NCBI RefSeq assembly: GCF_027587175.1
Contig: NZ_JAPCID010000015.1
Span: forward strand, 1 to 64,000
Source: Solirubrobacter deserti
GTDB taxonomy: Bacteria; Actinomycetota; Thermoleophilia; Solirubrobacterales; Solirubrobacteraceae
Direction of reading: 5' to 3'
Length of the DNA stretch: 64,000 nucleotides
The first letter of the stretch is position 1; the number at the start of each line of letters is the position of its first letter. A program made the position numbers and the translations under genes. Shown in pieces: positions 42,607 to 49,637 of this stretch. A model generated the notes under the pieces. The model was not told the origin of the DNA. It was given only the letters and a program-made list of their open reading frames with translations, and did no database searches.

Positions 42607-43327
42607 GCGTGCCCTCCATGCCGCCCTCGCGGTGGCCCGGCACCGAGCAGTAGAACGAGTACTCGCCCGGCTGCAGATCCACGGTGATCTCCGAGACGCC
42701 GCCGGCTTCCACGACGGGGCCCTTCTCGTCGAGGCCGTTGCCGTCGACCGCGATGTTGTGCGGGACGCTCTGGGGGTTCGCGGACGTGAAGCGGACGCTG
42801 CCGGCGGGGGTACGCGCGTCCGCGAAGCGATAGGCGAGGCCGGCCTCGGCGACCGGGATGTCGAGCACGCCGTTCTCGGCCTCAGCCGTGCCTTCGGCCT
42901 GGGCGGCGCCGACGGAGGCGAGCTGGCCCTTGTCTTCGCCGGGCACCGCGGCGGCCTGCGCGACGTAGGCCGCGACGTCCTTCGCGTCCTGGCCCGTCAC
43001 CAGGTCCGCGGGCATCTGCTGCGTCGTCTCGCGCCGATTCGCAGGGTTGAGTTGAGGGTTACGGTTCGGGTGCAGGATCTGCGTGTAGACCACGCCCTCG
43101 AACGTGCTCTCCCCCAGGCCGTCCTTGCGCGACTGCGCGAACGCGGCGTCCAGGTTGGGACCCGCGGTGCCGGTCGTGCCGGCGCGCGACAGCACGTGGC
43201 AGGCGCCGCACTCCTGCACGAACAGCTGCTTGCCGTTGACGACGTTCGCGTTGTCCTTCAGCTGGCAGCCCGTGAGTACGGACGAAGCCGAAATCACCCC
43301 GACGATCAACGCCAGCTCTCTCCTCAT
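42593..43327 (-). CDS. Lipoprotein with cytochrome c and cupredoxin domains
   Basis: The 244-residue protein starts at ATG 43327 with a lipobox (SSVLTGC). Residues ~35-115 are a class-I cytochrome c: GKQLFVQECGACHVLSRAG (CGACH) and a distal Met in TTQQMPADLV. The C-terminal ~100 residues are a cupredoxin with copper ligands in SVPHNIAVDG and SFYCSVPGHREGGMEG (His, Cys, His, Met). It is an outer-face electron carrier that could feed the oxidases encoded before it. It ends convergently with the nhaA fusion, overlapping by 14 bp. Confidence 0.92.
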   Translation of the reverse strand: MRRELALIVGVISASSVLTGCQLKDNANVVNGKQLFVQECGACHVLSRAGTTGTAGPNLDAAFAQSRKDGLGESTFEGVVYTQILHPNRNPQLNPANRRETTQQMPADLVTGQDAKDVAAYVAQAAAVPGEDKGQLASVGAAQAEGTAEAENGVLDIPVAEAGLAYRFADARTPAGSVRFTSANPQSVPHNIAVDGNGLDEKGPVVEAGGVSEITVDLQPGEYSFYCSVPGHREGGMEGTLTVE

Positions 43328-43334
43328 TGGCGGC

Positions 43335-43340
43335 ATCCTA
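43335..43340 (-). promoter_or_regulatory. Candidate -10 element
   Basis: On the minus strand TAGGAT lies seven bases before ATG 43327 of the cytochrome/cupredoxin gene. It is identical to the hexamer before the caa3 operon. Confidence 0.45.
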
Positions 43341-43381
43341 ACCGGACGCGGGGACGTGGGCGCCGCCGGTGCGCCCACGTG

Positions 43382-44851
43382 TCATACGCGTGGCAAATCG
43401 TCCAGCTCGCCGCGTCCCGCGGCGATGACGGTGCGGGCGACGCCGTCCCACGAATAGCGCTCGCGGGTGACGGCCACGATCGCCTCGCGCGTGCGCTCCC
43501 GCAGGTCCTCCGGCGCGGCCAGCCAACCCGAGAGCGCGTCGGCGAGCTGGGTGACGGACTGATCGCCGAGTTCGAACGAGAGCCAGCCGCGCGCCTCCTC
43601 GGGCACGGCCTCGCGCAGCGTCCGCGCGACCTCGCCCAGCCCGGAGTGGTCGGCCACCACGGGCAGCGCGCCGCACGCCGCCGCCTCGGCCGCGACCATG
43701 CCGAACGCCTCGGGCGTCGTCGACGGCACCGCCATCGCCTCCGCGGCGGGCAGCAGCGCCGTGAGCTCGTCGTGGTCGAGCCGGCCGGCGAAATGGACGC
43801 GGTCGGCGATCCGCGCGTCCGGTAGCTCGGCGTCGTTCATGAAGGCCGCCAGCTGGGGCAGCTCGCGGCCGTCCTCCCCGCGCAGCTCGCTGCGGTCGCC
43901 CGCGTCGAGCTGAGCGACGAACTGCTCCAGCCGCTCCCGGAAGGCGCCGAAGCCGACGATCAGCAGCCGCGCGCGCGGCTCGCGCGCGAGCACGGCCGGG
44001 AACGCCGCCAGCAGCAGCTCCACGCCTTTGGAGGCGATCAGCTTGCCGACGAACACGATCAGCCGGTCGCCGGGCTCGATCGCGTCCAGCGCCGCGACGG
44101 CTTCCCGCGGGTCACGGGCGAACGAGGAGCCTTCGGTCGGCGCGGTCTGCTCGAGGCGGGCGCGCAGGCCGGCGAGGTCGCCCTGGTCTGGGCCGAAGCG
44201 CTCCACGTCCACGCCTGGCGGCCCGAGCCGCGTGCGCTCGGCGAGCTCGTGGCCGAGCTGGTCCCACAGCACCTCGCCCGTGTGGCGGGAGCCGACGAGC
44301 AGCCCGCGGGCCTTCTCCGCACCCTCCGCGGCCGCCGGCCGGAAGCGCGGGTACGGGTTCACGACGTAGGTGAGGTCGCTGCCGTGGACCTTTACGGCGT
44401 ACGGGACGGCGCCGTTCAGCGCCCGCGCGAGGATCACCGGACCCATCACCAGGTGGTTGGCGAGCGCGACCTCCGGCTGGGCGCGTTCGACGACGTCGCG
44501 GACGGCGCGCACGTTGAGCTCGATGTAGCGCTCGACCTCCTCGTCGCTGAGCTGGGGGAACGGGCGCGCGTCGAAGCCCGCGTAGTGGTCGGCGACGTAC
44601 AGCGGCAGCACACCGGCGATGTCGGGCCGGTAGACGGTCGCGCGCGCGGGCTGCCGGCGTGCCTGCACCTGCAGCTCGCCGCTGTCCCAGTCGCCGGTCG
44701 CGTCGACCCAGGGCAGCGAGTACGGGTCCGATTCCTGGCAGAGCAGGTGCAACTCATGGCCGCCGCGCACGAGCGCGGCGCCGAGCTCGGCGTTGTAGAT
44801 GTTCGACCCCGTGCCGTGCAGCAGGTAGCCGTGGAAGACGAGAATGCGCAA
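43382..44851 (-). CDS. Glycosyltransferase family 4 (GT-B fold)
   Basis: The 489-residue protein begins RILVFHGYLLHGTGSNIYN from a TTG at 44851. It has the C-terminal nucleotide-sugar region with IVFVGKLIASKGVELLLAAF, VHFAGRLDHDELTALLPAAE and the E-x7-E motif in PEAFGMVAAEAAACG. It is a retaining GT4 transferase for surface or small-molecule glycans. Acceptor and donor cannot be told. It is about 90 residues longer than many GT4 enzymes, with extra sequence at 150-260. It stands alone and divergent from the zinc-ribbon gene. Confidence 0.9.
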   Translation of the reverse strand: MRILVFHGYLLHGTGSNIYNAELGAALVRGGHELHLLCQESDPYSLPWVDATGDWDSGELQVQARRQPARATVYRPDIAGVLPLYVADHYAGFDARPFPQLSDEEVERYIELNVRAVRDVVERAQPEVALANHLVMGPVILARALNGAVPYAVKVHGSDLTYVVNPYPRFRPAAAEGAEKARGLLVGSRHTGEVLWDQLGHELAERTRLGPPGVDVERFGPDQGDLAGLRARLEQTAPTEGSSFARDPREAVAALDAIEPGDRLIVFVGKLIASKGVELLLAAFPAVLAREPRARLLIVGFGAFRERLEQFVAQLDAGDRSELRGEDGRELPQLAAFMNDAELPDARIADRVHFAGRLDHDELTALLPAAEAMAVPSTTPEAFGMVAAEAAACGALPVVADHSGLGEVARTLREAVPEEARGWLSFELGDQSVTQLADALSGWLAAPEDLRERTREAIVAVTRERYSWDGVARTVIAAGRGELDDLPRV

Positions 44852-44895
44852 GAGAAGCCGAACAGCCTACGCCCCGCGGACGCCGAGCCCGCTGC

Positions 44896-44901
44896 TAGGC
44901 T
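44896..44901 (+). promoter_or_regulatory. Candidate -10 element
   Basis: TAGGCT lies eight bases before ATG 44910, giving the zinc-ribbon/lipoprotein pair a near-leaderless transcript. Confidence 0.4.
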
Positions 44902-44909
44902 CCCCGCCG

Positions 44910-45179
44910 ATGTCCGAGGGCCAGCTCTACCGCCTGCGCGCGCCGTCCACCGGTCGCGAGCTGCTGCTCCCCGCCGTGCCCGGCAAGGTCTACCGCGACC
45001 AGGACACGGGCGAGGAGCTCGAGGTGGTCGGGAAGGTCCTTCCGCTGCCGCCGTCGAAGTCAAGCCTGCCATGGGCCGTGGAGACACTCCGTTTTTGCAA
45101 CTGGTGCGATCAGCCCGCCCAGAAGGACCTGAACGACTGCCCCACGTGCGGCCGCCGCATGGCCGCGCTGCCCCGCTGA
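44910..45179 (+). CDS. Small zinc-ribbon protein
   Basis: The 89-residue protein begins MSEGQLYRLRAPSTGRELLL, a beta-rich part of about 50 residues. It ends in a treble CxxC zinc ribbon: RFCNWCDQPAQKDLNDCPTC, with pairs CNWC and CPTC. Such small ribbons bind nucleic acid or act as partner modules. No specific family is recognised. The lipoprotein gene follows after 14 bp and is probably in the same transcript. Confidence 0.8.
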   Translation: MSEGQLYRLRAPSTGRELLLPAVPGKVYRDQDTGEELEVVGKVLPLPPSKSSLPWAVETLRFCNWCDQPAQKDLNDCPTCGRRMAALPR

Positions 45180-45193
45180 GAGGAGGTCGCTGC

Positions 45194-45586
45194 ATGCGCC
45201 TCGCGCCGCGCCTTGCCGCTGCTTTTGTTGTGCTCCTGCTGACCGTCGCCGGCTGCGGCGGCGCGAACGTCGCCTACCGCGAGGTCCCGGGCGGCCCCGT
45301 CAACCTCGACGTCCCCGGCGACGGCGCCGCGATCGGCGGCGCCGCCACCCCGACCCCCACGGCCGAAGCCGACGCCGAGGAGACCCCGGAGGGCGAAGAG
45401 GGCGCGGACGCCGCCACCTCACAGCCGGAAGAGACCCCCGCGCCGGACGCCGCCGGCGACGAAGGCGCGGCCGACGGCGGAGCCGAAGCGCCCCCCGCGC
45501 AGGAGCCCGACGACACCGCTCCTCCGGCCGAGACGCCGGACGCAGGGTTGGACGACTACTGCGCCGCGAACCCGGGCGCCTGCTGA
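45194..45586 (+). CDS. Small acidic lipoprotein, disordered
   Basis: ATG 45194 has AGGAGG at 45181-45186. The lipoprotein signal ends LLLTVAGC. The mature part is ~110 residues of Glu/Ala/Pro/Thr (PTPTAEADAEETPEGEEGAD and similar) with a final DDYCAANPGAC. It is an extended acidic chain on the outer face of the membrane, possibly a spacer or ion-binding coat. No family is recognised. Confidence 0.75.
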   Translation: MRLAPRLAAAFVVLLLTVAGCGGANVAYREVPGGPVNLDVPGDGAAIGGAATPTPTAEADAEETPEGEEGADAATSQPEETPAPDAAGDEGAADGGAEAPPAQEPDDTAPPAETPDAGLDDYCAANPGAC

Positions 45587-46034
45587 GTTCAGTCCACCGC
45601 GTGTGGTGGACGCTGGCCCCAAGGGGAGTGATGTACAAACGGGTCCTCTCAGGACCCGTTTGTACATCACCCCCTTTGTCCGAACCGCGGTTGAGCCCGA
45701 GCGTGCTCGTTTCGGTCCCGGAACAGGACGAAACGACCACTCCCGCACCACGTGGTCTCCGTAGCCCGTACCTTGACGGTACGCAGCACGCGGAGGTTCG
45801 CGCCACGCGGGGCTCGGAGGCGCTGAGTCCGGGCGCGCGGGGAAACGCCGCCCCCTTCCCTCTCGGTGAGCCGTTGTCAGCGCCCGTACCGCACCCTGGC
45901 GCGCTGGGACGTGAGCGCTACGCCGCGCGTACGCCCCGCGCGCGCGGGTATGGGGAGCTCAAGTAGGACGTGGATCGGCCGATTACTCCGGTCCACGGAA
46001 GGCATACACACTGCGCACCGCAACCGACACCAGC
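45587..46034 (+). other. Hairpin-rich 448-bp intergenic region
   Basis: I see no credible gene here. The region instead holds a series of inverted repeats. These are GTCCACC/GGTGGAC at 45592-45611, the long hairpin 45621-45677 (listed separately), and CGTTTCGGTCC with GGACGAAACG at 45708-45735 (one bulge). There is also the palindrome ACCACGTGGT at 45747-45756, CGTACC/GGTACG at 45767-45783, and GTGGATCGG with CCGGTCCAC at 45971-45997 (one G-T pair). The last lies 38 nt before the GGDEF gene and may fold in its leader. The density suggests a structured RNA or a processed spacer. Confidence 0.6.
45621..45677 (+). terminator. Very long hairpin after the lipoprotein gene
   Basis: GTGATGTACAAACGGGTCCT (45628-45647) is followed, after CTC, by its exact complement (45651-45670), a 20-bp perfect stem with a 3-nt loop. 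Across one mismatch the stem continues for six more pairs (AAGGGG with CCCCTT, one G-T). A long stem with a short loop downstream of a stop suggests transcription termination or mRNA protection. A U-tract is lacking, so RNA processing or a protein-binding site is also possible. Confidence 0.6.
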
Positions 46035-48167
46035 GTGGGCGCGGCGAGTCCGCTCGCCCGCGTCGCACAGGAGGCCGCCTCGGCGACGAAGCCGGGCGCG
46101 CTGACCGCTGCGCTGGAAGCCGCGCTGAGGGCGGTGCTGGACGCCGATCACGTCCGCCTGCTCGAGATCAGCCAGGACCGGCGCGGGGCGAGCGACGAGG
46201 GCCAGGGCGCGGACGCCTACGTGCGCTTCGAAGACGGTCCTTCGGGCACGGAGCGCGTGCTTGAGACCGGCCGGCCGTTCGCGGTGCCGGACGCGCGCAA
46301 CAGCGACGCGATCGTCGCGGACCGCGCCGCGCAGTACGGGATCGCCTCGGCGCTGTTCGTGCCGCTGGTGTGGGGCGGTCAGATCCGCACCGTGCTCTTC
46401 GTCGCGTGGAGCGCCTCGCGGGAGATCTCCCAGGCCGACATCGCCGACGCACGGCTGCTGGCTGACCAGGCCGCCGCGGGCTTCGCGCGCCTGGAAGCCG
46501 AGGAACGCCGCGCCGCGGGCTCCGTCCAGGACCGCGCCGTCGTCCGCGCCGCGCGGGCGCTCGGGCGCTCGCTGGACCTGCAGGAGATCCTGGAGACGCT
46601 CGTCGAGGAGGCGGCGCTTGCGCTGGACGCGGACATGTCCGGCTTCTACCTGGCCGACCTCGAGCACGGCGGCGCCGTCGCGACGGCCGGGTTCAACGTG
46701 CCGTCGACCTGGGTGGGCCTCCGTGTCGAACCCGGTGAGGGCGCCGCGGGCCGCGTGCTGGAGACGGGCCAGGCGTTCATCAGCCACGACTACCAGCTGC
46801 TCGCCGGCCAGCTCGACCACCCGATCGGTGACGAGCTGCTGTCGGCGCTGTCGGTGCCGATCGCGTGGGACGACCAGCTGCGCGGCGCGCTGTCGGTGGC
46901 GTGGAAGACCCGCCGTCACATGCACGACGAGGACCTGCGCACGCTGGAGGCGATCGCCGGCCTCGCCACGGTCTCCTGCCGCAACGCCGAGGCGTTCGAG
47001 CACGTCCAGCACGTCGCCCGCACCGACGCGCTGACCGGCGTGCTCAATCACGGCGCGATGCAGCTGCGCATCCGCGAGGAGATCGCCCGCGCGCGCCGCG
47101 ACGGGCACCCGCTCGGCGCCGTCATCCTCGACCTCGACGACTTCAAGGGCGTCAACGACACCCAGGGCCACGCCGCCGGCGACGAGCTGCTGCGCACCGT
47201 CGCCCGCGCGCTGCAGGGCGAGCTGCGCCCCTACGACCAGGTCGCGCGCTACGGCGGCGACGAGTTCGTCCTGCTCCTCCCGGGCTCCGACGAGGCCGAG
47301 ACGGCCGCGGTCGCCGAGCGCTGCCGCGACGCGATCGGCGGCAAGTGCTCGATCGGCGTCGCCGCCTGGCACGAGGGCCTGGACGCCGACGGGCTGCTCG
47401 AGCAGGCCGATCGCGCGCTGATGCTGGCCAAGCGCACCGGCAAGGGCCGCGTCGCGGTCGCGAACCCCGAGGTCGAGCGCGAGCTGGCGCTGCTGCAGTC
47501 GCGCTCGGGCTCGCCCGCCGCGGTGCAGGCGCTCGCGGCCGCGATCGAGGAGCGCGACAACTACACGCACGAGCACACGCAGGAGCTCGTCCGGCTCGCC
47601 CGCGGCGTCGCGATGATGCTCGGGCTCGACGTCGACCATGTGGAGCGGATCGCACACGCGGCGCTGCTGCACGACGTCGGCAAGCTCGCGATGCCCGAGG
47701 AGCTGCTGGAGAAGGACGGCCCGCTCACCCGCGAGGAGTGGGAGGTCATGTCCGAGCATCCGATCGTCGGCGAGCGCATCCTCGCCCGCACGAAGGAGCT
47801 CGCGGCGCTCGCGCCGATCGTCCGCCACGAGCACGAGCACTGGAACGGCACGGGCTATCCGGACGGGCTCGAGAAGACGCGCATCCCGGTCGGCTCGCGC
47901 GTGATCCTCGCCTGCCACGCGTGGGTGGCGATGACGACCGAGCGGCCCTACCGCGCCGCGCTCACGCCCGCACGCGCCGTCAGCGAGCTGCGCGCCGGCG
48001 CCGGCTCCAAGTACGACCCGGACGTGATCGAGGGTCTGCTGGACCTGCTCGGCCACGACAAGCCGCAGGTGCCCGACCGCGCGGCCGGCGTGAAGCTCGC
48101 GGCCGCGCCGCCGAAGGAGCCTACGTCCCGGCGGGGGCGTTCTTCGGAGTGGGCACCGGGCGGGTGA
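46035..48167 (+). CDS. GAF-GAF-GGDEF-HD-GYP cyclic di-GMP enzyme
   Basis: The 710-residue protein has two GAF-like sensors (residues ~20-160 and ~175-325). A GGDEF domain with intact YGGDEFVLLLPG and an inhibitory-site RPYD five residues ahead follows at ~330-490. The HD-GYP domain at ~500-690 has LLHDVGKLAMPEELL, HEHEHWNGTGYPDGL and RIPVGSRVILACHAWVAMTT. Both synthesis and hydrolysis of cyclic di-GMP are therefore possible. GAF signals probably choose between them. It is a candidate source for the ligand of the riboswitch at 15318. No membrane segment is seen. Confidence 0.93.
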   Translation: MGAASPLARVAQEAASATKPGALTAALEAALRAVLDADHVRLLEISQDRRGASDEGQGADAYVRFEDGPSGTERVLETGRPFAVPDARNSDAIVADRAAQYGIASALFVPLVWGGQIRTVLFVAWSASREISQADIADARLLADQAAAGFARLEAEERRAAGSVQDRAVVRAARALGRSLDLQEILETLVEEAALALDADMSGFYLADLEHGGAVATAGFNVPSTWVGLRVEPGEGAAGRVLETGQAFISHDYQLLAGQLDHPIGDELLSALSVPIAWDDQLRGALSVAWKTRRHMHDEDLRTLEAIAGLATVSCRNAEAFEHVQHVARTDALTGVLNHGAMQLRIREEIARARRDGHPLGAVILDLDDFKGVNDTQGHAAGDELLRTVARALQGELRPYDQVARYGGDEFVLLLPGSDEAETAAVAERCRDAIGGKCSIGVAAWHEGLDADGLLEQADRALMLAKRTGKGRVAVANPEVERELALLQSRSGSPAAVQALAAAIEERDNYTHEHTQELVRLARGVAMMLGLDVDHVERIAHAALLHDVGKLAMPEELLEKDGPLTREEWEVMSEHPIVGERILARTKELAALAPIVRHEHEHWNGTGYPDGLEKTRIPVGSRVILACHAWVAMTTERPYRAALTPARAVSELRAGAGSKYDPDVIEGLLDLLGHDKPQVPDRAAGVKLAAAPPKEPTSRRGRSSEWAPGG

Positions 48168-48798
48168 CGAGCGTCGCGCTGTAGGTGAGCCGCGCCTTGT
48201 AGAGGCAGCGGTACTGCGTGACCAGATCGAGCCGCTGCTGGGCCGTCTGCGTGCCCGTGTCGTTGCACTTGCCCTTCGCCCGTGAGGCACGCCAGGAGCT
48301 CTGATCCGTGAGCAGCGGAGTCAGCGCCGGCGCCCAGGTCGGGACTGTCAGTGCAATGACATATCCCTTCTTGACGTTGAGCGCGCGGCCCAGCGGGAAC
48401 TGCACCGTCTGGCCGAAGAACGGCTCGAGCTTCTGCACCGGGGTCTGCGTGACGGTGCGCGAGTACAGCGTCCGGCCCTGGCGCAGCACGGTCAACCGCG
48501 CGGACGCCTCACCGCCCAGGTTCATGTCGAAGTAGGCGATCTGTTCCGCCGACGGCGTCCCGAGCGCGATCGACCAGGCGACGATCTTCCCGTCCTCGGG
48601 CACGGTGAACGCGTTGCGCTCCGCGCCGACCTTGATCTGGTAGCCGGTGGTGCGAGACACGGCCAGGCAAGGTGCAGCCGGGCAGGCCGGCGCAGCGTCG
48701 GTGCGACCGACCTCGATGACCTTCCCCGAGGCGGGCGCAGACGCGGCCAGCGCCGCGGCAAGCGTCGCCGCGGCCAGCAAGAGCGTGCGATGGGCCAT
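48121..48798 (-). CDS. Secreted hypothetical protein
   Basis: ATG 48798 (an alternative ATG lies nine bases upstream) begins a signal peptide (LLLAAATLAAALAASAPASG). The mature protein of ~200 residues is beta-rich with four cysteines (ACPAAPCLAV; KGKCNDTG; QYRCLYK). A central FTVPEDGKIVAWSIALGTPS and FFGQTVQFPLGRALNVKKGY suggest a jelly-roll or lectin-like sandwich. Its relatives appear confined to related actinomycetes as far as I can judge. The 3' end overlaps the convergent GGDEF gene by 47 bp. Confidence 0.75.
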   Translation of the reverse strand: MAHRTLLLAAATLAAALAASAPASGKVIEVGRTDAAPACPAAPCLAVSRTTGYQIKVGAERNAFTVPEDGKIVAWSIALGTPSAEQIAYFDMNLGGEASARLTVLRQGRTLYSRTVTQTPVQKLEPFFGQTVQFPLGRALNVKKGYVIALTVPTWAPALTPLLTDQSSWRASRAKGKCNDTGTQTAQQRLDLVTQYRCLYKARLTYSATLVTRPVPTPKNAPAGT

Positions 48799-48822
48799 CA
48801 CACGCATTCAACACGACGAGGC

Positions 48823-48846
48823 CCCGGGGGATGCGGTTCCCCCCGG
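48823..48846 (-). terminator. GC hairpin downstream of the cold-shock gene
   Basis: On the minus strand CCGGGGGGAA pairs with TCCCCCGG across a short loop, 14 nt after the cold-shock stop codon. There is no clear U-tract. It is a plausible terminator separating this gene from the secreted protein gene downstream. Confidence 0.35.
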
Positions 48847-48859
48847 TTCCACGGCGTCG

Positions 48860-49075
48860 CTACAGCTTCTGGACGTTGATCGCCTTCGGACCCTTGTCGC
48901 CGTTCTCCTCTTCGAACGTGACCTTGGCGCCTTCGCTCAGCGATCGATATCCGTCGCCGGTGATGCCGGAGAAATGAACGAATAGGTCACGCCCACCCCC
49001 ATCAGGCGTGATGAAGCCGAAGCCCTTCTCGTCTGAGAACCACTTGACCGTACCGGTGCCCACAGATGACCCCAC
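48860..49075 (-). CDS. Cold-shock protein (CspA family)
   Basis: The 71-residue single cold-shock domain starts at GTG 49075 ([20 protein letters not shown]). RNP1 is KGFGFITP and RNP2 is DLFVHFSGI. It ends [19 protein letters not shown]. It binds single-stranded RNA/DNA and melts mRNA structure. A sigma-70-like promoter lies about 75 bp upstream, leaving a leader of ~65 nt, longer than those of most genes here, as usual for cold-shock mRNAs. Confidence 0.95.
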   Translation of the reverse strand: MGSSVGTGTVKWFSDEKGFGFITPDGGGRDLFVHFSGITGDGYRSLSEGAKVTFEEENGDKGPKAINVQKL

Positions 49076-49150
49076 TTGACTACTGCTCGGCGTCTAACCA
49101 CGCCGCACTAATTTCGACCGGTCGGTGCGTCCGGCCCCAACGGGGGAGAC

Positions 49151-49178
49151 GCTATACATGTCTGGGAGCGCGGCGCAA
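49151..49178 (-). promoter_or_regulatory. Promoter of the cold-shock gene
   Basis: On the minus strand TTGCGC (49173-49178) and TATAGC (49151-49156) are separated by 16 bp, a good match to a housekeeping sigma promoter. It would start the cold-shock transcript near 49143. Confidence 0.5.
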
Positions 49179-49210
49179 CTGCGTTCGCTGAACGCTGGCC
49201 GTTGAGATGT

Positions 49211-49624
49211 CTACGCGCTCAGGGCTTCGGCCGCTCGCGCGATCTCGTCCCGGTCCCCCGGAGCGGGCTGCCACGGCAGCCGCAGCGGGTCCCCGTCGTA
49301 GCGCGGGATCACGTGGATGTGGAAGTGGAAGACGGTCTGCCACGCCTTCGGCCCGCAGCTGTTGATCAGGTTGATCCCGTCCGCCTGCAGCGCGTCTTTG
49401 GCCTTTCGCGCCATCACCTGCGCCGTGCGCGCGCACGCCGCCAGGTCCTCAGGGTCGATCTCGAGCAGGTCCTTCGCGTGCTCGCGCGGGATCACCAGCA
49501 GGTGCCCGCGCGTGCCCGGGTTGATGTCCATGAAGGCGATCGTCCGCTCGTCCTCGTAGACGCGCGTGGACGGGATCGCACCGGCGACGATCTTGCAGAA
49601 CAGGCAGTCGGGATCAGCGGCCAT
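49211..49624 (-). CDS. HIT family nucleotide hydrolase
   Basis: The 137-residue protein begins with a zinc-type CLFCKIVAGAIPSTRVYED and has GHLLVIPREHAKDLLEI. The HIT triad is in FHFHIHVIPRYDGD. The architecture matches the HINT/Hit branch that cleaves adenosine phosphoramidates and related nucleotides. TAGGCT six bases before ATG 49624 may be its -10. It directly follows the helicase gene on the same strand with a 13-bp gap. Confidence 0.94.
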   Translation of the reverse strand: MAADPDCLFCKIVAGAIPSTRVYEDERTIAFMDINPGTRGHLLVIPREHAKDLLEIDPEDLAACARTAQVMARKAKDALQADGINLINSCGPKAWQTVFHFHIHVIPRYDGDPLRLPWQPAPGDRDEIARAAEALSA

Positions 49625-49637
49625 GACCGCAGCCTAA

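Noticed and set aside
45600-45966. Open frames on both strands of the hairpin-rich spacer
   Set aside because: They run through the inverted repeats, have no ribosome-binding site and give low-complexity Arg/Pro/Gly products.
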